Below are positions 32,650-41,977 of a stretch of DNA of 57,071 nucleotides, piece after piece (the stretch's first letter is position 1; the number at the start of each line of letters is the position of its first letter). The stretch is from positions 1-57,071 of the forward strand of contig JAAZAA010000191.1 of NCBI GenBank assembly GCA_012514535.1, in the 5' to 3' direction. A model generated the notes under the pieces. It did not search any database and was not told where the DNA came from. It saw nothing but the letters and a program-made list of their open reading frames with translations. The translations under genes were made by a program, and so were the position numbers. This stretch comes from Myxococcales bacterium. Its GTDB lineage: Bacteria > Myxococcota_A > Polyangia > Polyangiales > Polyangiaceae.

Positions 32650-35600
32650 ATGCGCTGGGAATTCTGGATCGACCGAGGCGGCACGTTCACGGACTGCATC
32701 GGGCGTGAGCCGCAGACGGGCCGGCTCCACGTCGCCAAGGTCCTGTCGAGCGATCGCGCGCCGCTGATCGCCATCCGCGAAATCCTCGAACTCACGGACG
32801 ACGCCCCGATCCCGCCGTGCGACGTGCGCATGGGCACGACGGTCGCCACGAACGCTCTCCTCGAGCGCAAAGGGGCGCCCCTGGCGCTCGTGATCACCCG
32901 CGGCTTCCGCGATCTGCTCGAGATCGGCACCCAGGCTCGGCCCGATCTGTTCGCCCTGGACATCCGCAAGCCGGAGCTCCTCTATCGGGAGGTGCTGGAG
33001 GTGGACGCTCGCTGTGACGCGAGCGGGCGTGTCCTCGCGCGGCCTGCCCTCGTGCAGGTCCGCCGCGAGCTTGCGGAGCTCCGCTCCCGGGGCCTCGCCA
33101 GCGTCGCGATCGTCTGCCTGCACGCCTATGCGAACCCCGAGCTGGAGCTCGAGCTCGGCGCCGTCGCGACGGAGGTGGGCTTCACTCACGTCGCCCTCTC
33201 CCACGAGGTGGTCCAGGAGCTCGGCCTGCTGGGGCGGGGCGACACGGCGACCATCGACGCCTACCTGACGCCCTTGCTGCGGGACTACCTCGACACCCTG
33301 AAGGCGGAGCTGCCCGGGAGCACCCTGCGCATCATGCAGTCGAGCGGCGGGCTCACGGACGCAGCGCGCTTCCGCGGCCCCCACGCCATCCTCAGCGGTC
33401 CCGCGGGCGGCGTCGTGGGCTTCGCGCGCGTGGCGGAGGGGGCCGGCTTTCCTCGCGCCATCGGCTTCGACATGGGGGGCACCTCGACGGACGTGTCCCG
33501 CTACGACGGGCAGCTCGATCGGGTCTACGAGAAGGAGGTCGCCGGGGTCCGCGTCCGCGCCCCCATGATGAACATCCACACGGTCGCCGCCGGCGGCGGC
33601 TCCGTGTGCTGCTTCGACGGCTACCGCATGACCGTCGGACCCGACAGCACGGGCGCACGCCCCGGCCCGCTCTGCTATGGGCACCCCGACGGCCGCGAGC
33701 TCGCCCTCACGGACATCAACCTGGTCCTCGGGCGCCTGCAGGCGGATCGCTTCCCGTTCCCCTTGGACAGGGATCGCCCGCTGCGCGCCCTCGAAGAGAT
33801 CGCACAGCGGCTCGGGGACGGGCGGAGCGCCGAAGAGGTCGCGCAGGGGTTCTTCGAGATCGCCAACATCGGCATGGCGGAGGCGATCCGCCAGGTGTCG
33901 GTCGCCCAGGGCTATGACGTGCGCGACTACGCGCTGGTCGTCTTCGGAGGCGCCGGGGGCCAGCACGCCTGCGCCCTGGCGCGCACCCTCGGCGTCACGA
34001 CGCTCCTCGTTCATTCCCTCGGCGGCGTCCTGTCCGCCTATGGCATGGGGCTCGCGGACGTGTCCTGGCACGGCGAGTTCGACGCGGGGCGCGTTCCTCT
34101 CACCGACCCGGCGCTCGCCTCCCTGGAGGAGCGCTTCACCGCCCTCGAGAAGGTCGGCCGGGACGCCCTCGAGGCGGAGGGCATCCCTCGCACGAGCTCC
34201 CTCTGCATCCGACGGCTCGAGCTGCGCTACCGGGGCACGGAGGCGCTCGTTCCCCTCGAGCTGACCGACGCGGCGTCTCTCCGCGCCCAGTTCGAGGCGA
34301 CCTACGAGGCCCGCTTCGGGTACTCCCGCCCCGAGGCCGTCGTCGAGGTGGTCCAGGCCCGCGTCGAGGTGCTCGGTCGAGCGCGCCCTCCGGTCCTCCC
34401 GAGCCGTCCTCCCGCGGAGACGCACGAAGCTCCGGAGCCCAATCGCACCGCGCGCCTCTGGCACGACGGTCGTTGGTTGCCCGCGGTCCCGGTCTACCAC
34501 CGCGAGGCCCTGGCGCCTGGTCAGAGCCTGCAGGGACCCGCCCTCGTGCTCGACGCCACGGGCACCTTCGTGCTCGAGCCCGATTTTCGTCTCCAGGTGG
34601 ACGGCGAGCTCCTCGTGGTGCGCCGGGAGGCTCACGCCAGCTCTCTCCGCGCCCGCGTCGCGCGCCGCTCCGAGGGCCCGGATCCCGTGCGTCTCGAGGT
34701 CATGGGCAACCTGTTCATGTCCGTCGCGGAACAAATGGGGCGCGTCCTCCAGCGCACCAGCCTCAGCACGAACATCCGCGAGCGCCTGGATTTCTCCTGC
34801 GCCGTGTTCGATCCCGAAGGGCACCTCGTCGCCAACGCACCCCACATCCCCGTACACCTCGGCGCAATGGGCGACACCGTGCGGGCGGTGGTGAACGCTC
34901 ACCCGCAGATGGCCCCCGGCGACGTCTTCGTCAGCAACGATCCGGCCCTGGGTGGCTCGCACCTCCCCGACGTCACGGTGGTCACGCCGGTCTTCGATCG
35001 ACGGGGTCGTCGGGTCTTCTTCACCGCGAGCCGCGGCCACCACGCGGACATCGGCGGCGTGACGCCCGGCTCGATGCCGCCCTTCTCACGAACCCTCGAG
35101 GAGGAGGGGATCGTCTTTCGCGCCGAGCGCATCGTGAGCGCCGGCCGCTTCGAGCGCGACTGGGTACTCGCGAAGCTCTCGAGCGGGCCCTATCCGGCGC
35201 GGAACCCCCACGACAACCTCGCCGATCTGGAAGCGCAGATTGCAGCCAACCGCGCCGGCGAAGCGCTCCTGCTCGAGCTCGGCGAGCGCTACGGGCTCGA
35301 AGAAGTGCACCGCTACATGGCCTTCCTCCAGGAGCAAGCCGCCGCGCAGGTGGCCGACGAGATCGCCCGCATTCCCCCCGGCGACCACGTGTTCGCCGAC
35401 GCTCTCGATGACGGCACCCGCATCCAGGTGACCCTGCGCGCCACGGACCGGCGCCTGCTCATCGACTTCGCAGGCACGGCGCCCGAGCAACCCAACAACC
35501 TCAACGCCCCTCGCGCCGTCACGACCGCGGCCGTGCTGTACTTCCTCCGCTCCCTGCTTTCGTCGTCGATCCCCCTGAACCACGGCTGCCTGGCGCCTGT

Positions 35601-36192
35601 CACCATCCACCTCCCCGAAGGCACGCTGCTCTCCCCTTCCCCGGGTCGCGCCGTCGCCGGGGGCAACGTGGAGACCTCCCAGCGCATCGTCGACGTCCTC
35701 CTCGGCGCCTCGGGGCGCGCCGCGGCGAGCCAGGGCACGATGAACAACCTGACCTTCGGGAACGCGCGCTTCGGCTACTACGAGACCATCGCGGGGGGGG
35801 CCGGCGCAGGTCCGGGTTTCGCCGGCGCGAGCGGAGTCCACACCCACATGACGAACACCCGCATCACGGATCCGGAGGTGCTCGAGAGTCGCTATCCGAT
35901 TCGCCTCGTGGAGTTCTCCTTGCGGCGCGGCTCGGGCGGTGGGGGGACCTTCGGGGGCGGCGACGGCGTGTGCCGCGAGCTGGAGGCCCTGGAGCCCCTC
36001 GAGGTTTCCATCCTGAGCCAGCGGCGTCATACGGCGCCCTTTGGGCTGGCGGGTGGTGCGCCGGGCGCCCCCGGCCGAAACCTCGTGGGCGGACGCGACC
36101 TCGGCCCCTGCGCCACGGCGTCCCTCGCCGTCGGCGAGCGCATTCGGATCGAGACTCCCGGTGGCGGCGGCTTCGGTCCGCCTCCGGGCTGA
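32650..36192 (+). CDS. Fused hydantoinase/oxoprolinase (HyuA-HyuB), 5-oxoprolinase type
   Basis: 1180 residues from ATG 32650; GTG 32635 would add five. The first ~670 residues are HyuA-like with the actin-fold ATPase signatures [31 protein letters not shown] and [16 protein letters not shown]. From about residue 681 comes the HyuB half ([34 protein letters not shown]), with [10 protein letters not shown] and PGGGGFGPP at the end. A single-chain fusion is the form of eukaryotic and many bacterial ATP-dependent 5-oxoprolinases, which open 5-oxoproline to glutamate. Substrate is inferred; other hydantoinases share the halves. It stands alone, about 290 bases after clpA. Confidence 0.88.
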   Translation: MRWEFWIDRGGTFTDCIGREPQTGRLHVAKVLSSDRAPLIAIREILELTDDAPIPPCDVRMGTTVATNALLERKGAPLALVITRGFRDLLEIGTQARPDLFALDIRKPELLYREVLEVDARCDASGRVLARPALVQVRRELAELRSRGLASVAIVCLHAYANPELELELGAVATEVGFTHVALSHEVVQELGLLGRGDTATIDAYLTPLLRDYLDTLKAELPGSTLRIMQSSGGLTDAARFRGPHAILSGPAGGVVGFARVAEGAGFPRAIGFDMGGTSTDVSRYDGQLDRVYEKEVAGVRVRAPMMNIHTVAAGGGSVCCFDGYRMTVGPDSTGARPGPLCYGHPDGRELALTDINLVLGRLQADRFPFPLDRDRPLRALEEIAQRLGDGRSAEEVAQGFFEIANIGMAEAIRQVSVAQGYDVRDYALVVFGGAGGQHACALARTLGVTTLLVHSLGGVLSAYGMGLADVSWHGEFDAGRVPLTDPALASLEERFTALEKVGRDALEAEGIPRTSSLCIRRLELRYRGTEALVPLELTDAASLRAQFEATYEARFGYSRPEAVVEVVQARVEVLGRARPPVLPSRPPAETHEAPEPNRTARLWHDGRWLPAVPVYHREALAPGQSLQGPALVLDATGTFVLEPDFRLQVDGELLVVRREAHASSLRARVARRSEGPDPVRLEVMGNLFMSVAEQMGRVLQRTSLSTNIRERLDFSCAVFDPEGHLVANAPHIPVHLGAMGDTVRAVVNAHPQMAPGDVFVSNDPALGGSHLPDVTVVTPVFDRRGRRVFFTASRGHHADIGGVTPGSMPPFSRTLEEEGIVFRAERIVSAGRFERDWVLAKLSSGPYPARNPHDNLADLEAQIAANRAGEALLLELGERYGLEEVHRYMAFLQEQAAAQVADEIARIPPGDHVFADALDDGTRIQVTLRATDRRLLIDFAGTAPEQPNNLNAPRAVTTAAVLYFLRSLLSSSIPLNHGCLAPVTIHLPEGTLLSPSPGRAVAGGNVETSQRIVDVLLGASGRAAASQGTMNNLTFGNARFGYYETIAGGAGAGPGFAGASGVHTHMTNTRITDPEVLESRYPIRLVEFSLRRGSGGGGTFGGGDGVCRELEALEPLEVSILSQRRHTAPFGLAGGAPGAPGRNLVGGRDLGPCATASLAVGERIRIETPGGGGFGPPPG

Positions 36193-36231
36193 GGCGCCGA
36201 CGACTCGAAAGGCCAACGGCTCCGGAACGCC

Positions 36232-37350
36232 TCAGGGCTGCGCGGTCGGCTGCGCCTCCGGGGCCGCAGCCTGGTCGACCTCTCCTCCCGCCGATGCCTC
36301 TGCCGGGGGCGGCGCTCCCTGGAGCGTTTGGGCCCGACGCTTGACGTCGAGGGCCAAGGCGCAGCTGTTCGCCTGACGTTGCCGGGCGGCCTGGACGGCC
36401 ACGCCTCCACGACGAGCGCCCACGTCGCGGAGCTCGCCTGCTGCCTGGCTCCGAACCCGGAGCAAGAGCTCCCCCGTCTTCAAGTCCCAGATCCCGACCC
36501 GCGCGAAATGCTGGCTGCGCTGCAGACGCTCTTGCTCCGTCTCGTCCGCATCCGGGATCGCCTCAGGCAGCCCATCCGCTGGCTCCTCGTCGAGAACCAA
36601 CGTGAACACCTTCGCCCGCTGGAAGACCTCGATCGCGACCGGAATGTCTACCCGCGTCACGCTGTCCAGACCGCCGTCATAGGCGCTGATCGCCAGCTCG
36701 TTGCGCGCCTGGTGCACCTCGTCCGTCCACTTGGAGGACAGGACGTGCAAGGCCCGATAAACCAGGCGCACGTTGAAGGGGTGCGCTGGCCGCTGGCAGA
36801 CGTTGAACTCCGTGCACACCTCACCCGGCTCACACTGGGCGCTCTCCCGGCACGCGGCGCCCTCCTGCGGGCTCGTCGCCTTCATGTCGCGGAACAGACA
36901 CGACGTGAAGCCATCCCTGAGGGACGCGGTGGCGGCCTTGCGCAGCTGCTCGACGTCCGCCGTATCCTCGAGCCGGAGCCGCAGGTAGATCCCCGGAGTC
37001 TCCCCGAGCTTCTCCAGATCCAAGTTCGGCGAGACGAAGTCACCCGGGTACGTGGCGCTCCTCAACTCCTGCGCCGCCGCTTCTACCTTGTCGCGAATGG
37101 GCAGCAGCTTGGGCCCCAGGCTCTGGGCCACCGCCCGCTGCTTGGCCATCAGCTCGTTGCGGGCCTTCTCCAGATCGGACTGGGCGACCCGGTAGTAGGC
37201 CACGAAGAACGTGACGAGGAGCAGGCCTCCCCAAAGAAAGAACTGCGGCGGCAGGCCACCGACGCGCGCTCGACCGGTGGCGAGCTGCCGTCGTCGCTCT
37301 GCGCGGGCCTCATTCAGGGAGGGCAATCCCGGCCGATGATTCTCTGCCAT
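36232..37350 (-). CDS. Unknown one-span membrane protein with Cys-rich periplasmic segment, TolQ-TolR-TolR operon partner
   Basis: 372 residues from ATG 37350, with AGGTGGAAG upstream. A short basic N terminus (EARAERRRQLATGRARV) precedes one span (PPQFFLWGGLLLVTFFVAYY, about 34-53). A helical stalk (DLEKARNELMAKQRAVAQSL) and a periplasmic region follow. Near the middle is a compact Cys motif (ACRESAQCEPGEVC...VC) like EGF or dickkopf-type Cys-rich segments in myxobacterial surface proteins. It is the last gene of the reverse-strand operon after two TolR-like genes, separated from them by two stem-loops. The layout (cytoplasmic tail, span, stalk, periplasmic domain) could couple the motor to a periplasmic partner. 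The family is not recognised. Confidence 0.72.
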   Translation of the reverse strand: MAENHRPGLPSLNEARAERRRQLATGRARVGGLPPQFFLWGGLLLVTFFVAYYRVAQSDLEKARNELMAKQRAVAQSLGPKLLPIRDKVEAAAQELRSATYPGDFVSPNLDLEKLGETPGIYLRLRLEDTADVEQLRKAATASLRDGFTSCLFRDMKATSPQEGAACRESAQCEPGEVCTEFNVCQRPAHPFNVRLVYRALHVLSSKWTDEVHQARNELAISAYDGGLDSVTRVDIPVAIEVFQRAKVFTLVLDEEPADGLPEAIPDADETEQERLQRSQHFARVGIWDLKTGELLLRVRSQAAGELRDVGARRGGVAVQAARQRQANSCALALDVKRRAQTLQGAPPPAEASAGGEVDQAAAPEAQPTAQP

Positions 37351-37417
37351 GTGCTTCCACCTGTCCCGGCAGCGGACTTCTCCCGCTCCGGATCTCGAGG
37401 GCCTCCGATACGACAAC

Positions 37418-37488
37418 GCCGAAGAAGCACAAGCTGCTTCCTCGGCGCTGGCAGTAGGACCGGCCGGTCGGAGCTAACTCGACCGGCC
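37418..37488 (-). other. Two intercistronic stem-loops
   Basis: First, 37418-37429 pairs with 37435-37446 (12 positions, one mismatch, 5-nt loop). Second, GGCCGGTCG (37462-37470) pairs with CGACCGGCC (37480-37488), 9 bp with a 9-nt loop. Both lie between the second TolR-like gene and the Cys-rich partner gene, on the transcript of the reverse operon. Neither is followed by a T-run. Confidence 0.6.
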
Positions 37489-37505
37489 CCTCGAGATGAG
37501 CAACC

Positions 37506-38078
37506 TCACTCGTCCGCAGCCATCCGGCCCACCATGAAGCTCACGGCGGGATACCCGGCGAACGCTGCCGTCTGGAACACGCTCTTCACCACCAGGGCCG
37601 GCACCTTCCGGTCCACCTGGAGAATCACGTTGCCCGGGAAGGGCTTACCAGGATTGATCTGGGTCCAGAGATCGCGCTTGGCCTTGAGGACGTTGTGGAG
37701 CTCGTCCACCCGCGTCAGGCGGTTGGCGTCGACGATGGCTCGCGTGCTGCCCGCGGGGATGCCGTCCACCAGGATGTGCGTTCCGGACACCGCGACGATG
37801 GGCGCCTCCAGCATGTCCACCGCGTTCTGAGCGTTGGGGAGTTTCACGTTCTTGTCGACCGGCAACTCACCGGTCGCGGAGAAGCTCGCGAGGAGGAAGA
37901 GCACGATGCAGAGCAAGAAGTCGATGAACGGGATCAGCGGGATCTCCGTATTCATCGCGCGCCCGCCGCCGCCCACGACCTTCTTGCGCACGAAGCCCAG
38001 GCCGATGTGGTGCAGCAGCCGCCGCCCTGGAACGTTGATCGGTTGATGAAATCTGCTGAGTGGTTTTTCGCCCGACAT
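37506..38078 (-). CDS. ExbD/TolR-family protein (second copy of the reverse operon)
   Basis: 190 residues from ATG 38078, with GAGGAG about 8 nt upstream. A ~40-residue basic N terminus is followed by the TolR signature IPLIPFIDFLLCIVLFLL, in which the single Asp in the membrane helix is the proton-carrying residue. A periplasmic domain follows (IVAVSGTHILVDGIPAG, PGNVILQVDRKVPALVVKSVF). With TolQ-type subunits it would form a proton-driven motor. It lies 12 bases after the sister TolR-like gene, and the two share the block IPLIPFIDFLLC. Confidence 0.9.
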   Translation of the reverse strand: MSGEKPLSRFHQPINVPGRRLLHHIGLGFVRKKVVGGGGRAMNTEIPLIPFIDFLLCIVLFLLASFSATGELPVDKNVKLPNAQNAVDMLEAPIVAVSGTHILVDGIPAGSTRAIVDANRLTRVDELHNVLKAKRDLWTQINPGKPFPGNVILQVDRKVPALVVKSVFQTAAFAGYPAVSFMVGRMAADE

Positions 38079-38090
38079 GACTGCAGCTCC

Positions 38091-38645
38091 TCAGTTGGTG
38101 GCGAAGGTCACGTGGAAGGCCGGAACCGTCTCGGTCTGCCCGCCCACGGTGAACTCGCGGGTCGGCACGTAGATGGCATCCAGCACGGCGATGACGTCGG
38201 CAAAGGGGGTGGAGTTGTCGGTGTGCAGCACGGCGCGGTCGAACTTCTTGTCCGTCGCTGCGCGGTGTGCGCCGTTCGCCTTCCACTCCGATTCGATCTT
38301 CTTGCCGAGCTCGGGGTAGGTTATGTCGCCCGATACCTCGACCGGCTTCCGGGGGACGTCGATGGTGTTGATGACGGTGGAACCTTCCTTCCAAACGAGC
38401 TGGAAGTGATTCTCACCACGCATCTCGACGTGGAGCTCCTTGTCCTTCGGCGGCTCGTCCTGCTCGTCCTCCCGCGGAGGACCGGGGACCTTGGCGTCCG
38501 CCTCGATGCGCGCCATGTGTGACCAAACAGCGGTCACGAGGAGAAACATCACGAGACAAAGGAGGAAGTCGATGAAGGGGATGAGCGGAATCTCGTGATT
38601 GCTGGCGCGCTTTCCGCCGTGCCCACCAACGTCAATACCGGCCAT
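38091..38645 (-). CDS. ExbD/TolR-family protein (first copy of the reverse operon)
   Basis: 184 residues from ATG 38645, with GAGGAT just upstream. The membrane helix EIPLIPFIDFLLCLVMFLL carries the conserved Asp. The periplasmic part is longer between helix and core (PPREDEQDEPPKD) and ends with ITYPELGKKIESEWKANG, DRAVLHTDNSTPFADVIAVLDAIY and VPAFHVTFATN. It is separated from the TolQ-like gene by 210 bases that contain a perfect 12-bp hairpin. Motor composition is one TolQ to two TolR genes, as in AglRQS. Confidence 0.9.
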   Translation of the reverse strand: MAGIDVGGHGGKRASNHEIPLIPFIDFLLCLVMFLLVTAVWSHMARIEADAKVPGPPREDEQDEPPKDKELHVEMRGENHFQLVWKEGSTVINTIDVPRKPVEVSGDITYPELGKKIESEWKANGAHRAATDKKFDRAVLHTDNSTPFADVIAVLDAIYVPTREFTVGGQTETVPAFHVTFATN

Positions 38646-38788
38646 ATTCGGATCCTCGCTACTTACGACGACTACGTGTTGTCTGAAAGGGCAGCGAGCG
38701 CTGCCCCGGGTGTCAGGCGATTGTCCTGTTTCCGACAACGGGCCCCGCCCATCGTTCCCGTCACCGACCCACTTTCTCGTTCAGTGGA

Positions 38789-38819
38789 CCCCACAATCGT
38801 TGAAAAGACGATTGTGGGG
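38789..38819 (-). other. Perfect 12-bp stem-loop between TolQ-like and TolR-like genes
   Basis: CCCCACAATCGT (38789-38800) is the exact complement of ACGATTGTGGGG (38808-38819), with a 7-nt loop. It is in the 210-base gap of the reverse operon. The A/T-rich core stands out from the surrounding GC-rich sequence. No T-run follows in the direction of transcription, so partial attenuation or RNA stability control is more likely than full termination. Confidence 0.75.
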
Positions 38820-38855
38820 GGGACGGCGACGACGGTGGGGCCCCGTGTCGTTCAA

Positions 38856-39515
38856 TCAGACAGCCTGCTCCACACCCTGGAGGTTGACCTTCTGGCGGTT
38901 GGCCACCACCAGGTTGAGAACCCGAACGCTCGCCTCGTTGATGTCGTCCTCGAGACCCTGGGTCTTGCCGTTGAGGAACGCGAAGCCCATCAGGCACACG
39001 ATGGCGGACAGGAGACCCCAGGCCGTGCAGTTCATGGCCTCGGAGATACCTTCCGCGAGGATGCGCGCCTTCTGGCTGGGGTCGACGGACTCACCACCGA
39101 CCGCGCCGAACGCCTTGATCAGGCCGACGATCGTGCCGAACAGACCACAGAGCATCGCGAGGTTGGCGAAGAGCGCGAGGAAGCCCGTGCGCTTGTTGAT
39201 CTTCGGCATCTCGATGAGAGCCGCTTCGTCCATCGCAGCCTGAACTTCTTCATCGGGGCGGTTGACCTTGACGAGGCCAGCCTGAACGATGCGCGCGAGG
39301 GGCGCGTTGGCGGCCGAGCACATCTTGACGGCCTTCGCGACGTCACCGGCGAGAATGCACTTCTGCATGGTCGCCAAGAACACGTCCTTGTTCACCGAAG
39401 CACCGAACAAGTACACGGTGCGTTCTGCGATCACGGCAACGCCGCAGATCAGCCAGAACGTGATGAGGTGCATCGCCCATCCGCCCTCTTGGTAATGGTG
39501 CCAAGCGTCTGACAT
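38856..39515 (-). CDS. MotA/TolQ/ExbB proton channel family protein (reverse operon)
   Basis: 219 residues from ATG 39515, with AGAGGAA 7 nt upstream. Three spans are visible: AMHLITFWLICGVAVIAERTVYLF (about 15-38), FLALFANLAMLCGLFGTIVGLIKAF (about 113-137) and NCTAWGLLSAIVCLMGFAFL (about 165-185). The middle-helix pattern A-x-L-x-G-L-F-G-T-I-V-G-L and the acidic/Gly turn before TM3 (ISEAMNCTAWGL) are typical of TolQ/ExbB. It forms the pentameric channel around a TolR dimer. First gene of TolQ-TolR-TolR-partner. Confidence 0.93.
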   Translation of the reverse strand: MSDAWHHYQEGGWAMHLITFWLICGVAVIAERTVYLFGASVNKDVFLATMQKCILAGDVAKAVKMCSAANAPLARIVQAGLVKVNRPDEEVQAAMDEAALIEMPKINKRTGFLALFANLAMLCGLFGTIVGLIKAFGAVGGESVDPSQKARILAEGISEAMNCTAWGLLSAIVCLMGFAFLNGKTQGLEDDINEASVRVLNLVVANRQKVNLQGVEQAV

Positions 39516-39662
39516 TTGTGGTTCCTCTTGCGTGGTGTGTGCTGCGGACCGTTCCGCTGGCTCGTTCGAGCATCGTTGGAGCCCCTGAGAGGAGGGGAAG
39601 CCGGGAAGGTCCGATGAGGCCCTGACCCGCGATGCTCCGGCAAGCTGCCGCAATGATTGATG

Positions 39663-39724
39663 AATTTGGCTGAAATTCCGCCTTTCGGCGGATTCGGACT
39701 GTGCAATCTTGCTGAAATCCCCCC
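39663..39724. repeat. Two 20-bp near-repeats exactly 42 bp apart
   Basis: AATTTGGCTGAAATTCCGCC (39663-39682) and AATCTTGCTGAAATCCCCCC (39705-39724) match at 16 of 20 positions. The period of 42 bp equals four helical turns. The pair lies about 150-210 nt upstream of the reverse TolQ-like gene and may be paired protein-binding sites. Confidence 0.55.
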
Positions 39725-40209
39725 CGAGCCGTCAAGGCCGAAGGCCACAAAGTTCGATGTTCGAGTCGAGGGGGAAATTTTCACACGAAGAGCGCCCTTC
39801 CCGAATGGGAAGCGGTGCCAGGGGCGGGCGCGCGCGACCAAGCCCCCCAAGCACCTCCGAGCCCACGCGCTACGGCGAGCGCCTCGATCGGAGGGTCGCG
39901 GTGGGTCGGGCTCTCGCGCGCGAGACTCTATTATCTGCACGGCCCGAGAGTCGAGCCTTTCTCAGAGTCGCGGCTGTCGTGGATCCCGCGTCGTGGATCC
40001 CGGGGAAGCCCACAGCTCGGGCGATTTCGCCGGCAGGACGCATCGGCCTTCGCCGACGAGGGTAGGCTCTTCTTCTCCTGCGTGTTGCGGGCTCCGGGCT
40101 CCGGGGGGAAGCGCGCGTAGGGAAGCGCCGACGAATGTAAGAGGGTCGTCGGGTCGCCAGAGGCTCACCCGGAGAAGTGCCACGCCGGATCTCCGTGCCT
40201 TCCTCGAGC

Positions 40210-40269
40210 CGCCCTTCCGCGCCCCGCCCTTCCGCGCCCCGCCCTTCCGCGCCCCGCCCTTCCGCGCCC
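40210..40269. repeat. 15-bp tandem repeat, 4 copies
   Basis: Unit CCGCCCTTCCGCGCC at 40210, 40225, 40240 and 40255, identical copies, followed by CCGCC. Intergenic. Confidence 0.95.
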
Positions 40270-40672
40270 CGCCGAGCCACCCCAGATCGGCGGACCTGCG
40301 GGAAATCCCGGATTCCCCGTCCGCCCGGAAGCACGACGGGAAGCACCCGAGCGAACCAATGGAGGAGCTAGGTGTGGGAACTCGATGCAGGACCGGTGTA
40401 GGACCACGTGTGCCGCGTCCGAGAGGCCGTCGATCCGGTTGCGTTCGATCCAGCCACGTCGCTATAGTCTGCTGCCATTCGCCGGGTCTACGTAGGCCCG
40501 CGGCTCGAACGACACACCTCGTGCTTCGGATCTCGACGTCGGAACGTGACTACCGGACCCATCCATAGGATCATGGACGTCGAAGCACCGCGAACGGCCC
40601 GTGCGCGCTCTTCAATCCCCGTGAGCAGCGCGCGAACGGAGCGCCGCAGGACATCGAGAAAGGGATAGGGGT

Positions 40673-41338
40673 ATGGAGCTCTTGCTCAGTACGGTCAGTT
40701 CTTGGGACCAGCTCGTGAAGGCGTTCAAGCACAACCCGACCTTCATGGTCATGAACCTGTGCTGCCTGGCCGTCGTGTGCACGATCGTCCTCGAGCGCTT
40801 TCACTTTCAGCTCACGCGTTACCGGGTGAACTCCCAGGAGTTCTTCTCGCAGATCAAGAAGCTCGTCCTCGCGGGGAACATCGATCGGGCGATCAAGCTG
40901 TGCGACGCCGGGGATTATCCGATCCTCCAGCTCGTGAAGTCCGGCCTGACCCACGCGAACAAGGGCGCCGACGAGATCGACGCGGCCCTCAGCGAGCGCC
41001 TGGCGGAGCTGAAGCCCGAGGCGGAGAAGCGGGTGGGTGCGTTGTGGTCCCTGGCGAACATCGCCACCCTGATCGGCTTGCTCGGCACCGTCTCCGGTCT
41101 GATCGCGACGTTCGCCGCCATCGCCCGCCCCGACCTCTCCCAGGCGGACAAGCAGGCCTTGCTCTCGAACGGTATCGCCGAGGCCATGTACAACACGGCC
41201 CTGGGACTCGGCATCGCCGTGTTCTGCATGATCACTCACATCATCCTCCACACCCGCGCCAAGGCGATCCAGCACGACCTGGAAGGAACGATGGAGCGCA
41301 CCTTCAACCTGTTGACCATTCAGCGTGCCAGCGCGTGA
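40673..41338 (+). CDS. MotA/TolQ/ExbB proton channel family protein (forward operon)
   Basis: 221 residues. Three spans: PTFMVMNLCCLAVVCTIVLERF (about 22-43), ANIATLIGLLGTVSGLIATFAAI (about 127-150) and NTALGLGIAVFCMITHIILH (about 175-195). L-I-G-L-L-G-T-V-S-G-L is the classic TolQ/ExbB TM2 pattern. Cytoplasmic part includes KKLVLAGNIDRAIKLCDAGDYPILQLVKSGL. It is the first gene of a second TolQ-TolR-TolR operon and is divergent from the first. It is clearly different in sequence from the reverse-strand paralogue, so this is not a recent duplication. Confidence 0.93.
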   Translation: MELLLSTVSSWDQLVKAFKHNPTFMVMNLCCLAVVCTIVLERFHFQLTRYRVNSQEFFSQIKKLVLAGNIDRAIKLCDAGDYPILQLVKSGLTHANKGADEIDAALSERLAELKPEAEKRVGALWSLANIATLIGLLGTVSGLIATFAAIARPDLSQADKQALLSNGIAEAMYNTALGLGIAVFCMITHIILHTRAKAIQHDLEGTMERTFNLLTIQRASA

Positions 41339-41400
41339 CTGGTGCACGGGCAATGGGGGCGGAACCTCGGTGGGGCGAGTCGACGGGGTGAGTTCGGATC

Positions 41401-41955
41401 ATGGCTGAGCTGAGCGCCGCGCAGCGGGCGAAAATCCGGCGGCTGAGCCAACCCAAGGAGCTGGCTCCCGACGAGGAGGGCGGCGAGCTCAACATCGTCC
41501 CCTTCCTCGACATCATCGTGAACATCCTGATCTTCGTCCTGGCGACGGTGGCGGTGACGTTCACCTCGACCATCGAGACGACGCCACCCGCCGCGAAGGG
41601 GACGGGGGTGCGCGCCTCGACGCCAACCGAGTCCCTGAATCTCACGGTGATGGTCGTCAACGAGGGCTTCTCGCTGAAGGCGTCCGGGGGCAACGTGGCC
41701 CCCGGCTGTGAGGGCATCGGCGCGGGCCTGGCCATCCCCAAGGCCGGCGGGCGCTACGACTACCCCGCCCTCACCCGCTGCGCCGCGAAGCTCAAGCGAT
41801 CGAATCCGGCGTTCGAAGAGGAGACGCAGGTATACATCAGCGCCAATCCCGCCACCGATTACCAGACGATCATCCAGGTGATCGACGCGCTACGGAAGAT
41901 GCCGGACGGCTCGGGCGTGCTCTTCGATTCCGTCAACTTCCAGGTGAAGGAATGA
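41401..41955 (+). CDS. ExbD/TolR-family protein (forward operon, first)
   Basis: 184 residues from ATG 41401. A charged N terminus (RAKIRRLSQPKELAPDEEGG) precedes the helix LNIVPFLDIIVNILIFVLATVAV with the conserved proton-carrying Asp. The periplasmic part has LNLTVMVVNEGFSLKASG and ends with QVYISANPATDYQTIIQVIDALRKM and VLFDSVNFQV, the TolR/ExbD C-terminal fold. Two cysteines (PGCEG and TRCAAK) in the periplasmic domain may form a disulfide. 62 bases separate it from the TolQ-like gene. Confidence 0.9.
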   Translation: MAELSAAQRAKIRRLSQPKELAPDEEGGELNIVPFLDIIVNILIFVLATVAVTFTSTIETTPPAAKGTGVRASTPTESLNLTVMVVNEGFSLKASGGNVAPGCEGIGAGLAIPKAGGRYDYPALTRCAAKLKRSNPAFEEETQVYISANPATDYQTIIQVIDALRKMPDGSGVLFDSVNFQVKE

Positions 41956-41977
41956 CCCTCGGGACAGGAGGAAGGCG

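Larger units (their letters stand above)
39516..40672. other. 1.16-kb intergenic region between two divergent motor operons
   Basis: No credible gene: open frames here are Arg/Ser/Pro-rich and repeat-driven. It contains a degenerate 20-bp direct repeat 42 bp apart (39663-39682 and 39705-39724), a small hairpin TCCGCC-TTTC-GGCGGA (39677-39692), a 14-bp duplication (39976-40003), a 15-bp tandem repeat (40210-40269) and a -10-like TATAGT at 40463. Both operons must be controlled from here. Confidence 0.7.

Noticed and set aside
30123-32969. 948-residue open frame opposite clpA
   Set aside because: It is an antisense shadow caused by GC-rich codon bias. The forward strand encodes a complete ClpA, and the reverse translation is rich in Arg/Leu/Val with no domain.
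39657-40568. 303-residue open frame in the gap between the motor operons
   Set aside because: Its composition is Arg/Ser/Pro-rich, it contains the 15-bp tandem repeat, it has no ribosome site and no recognisable domain.
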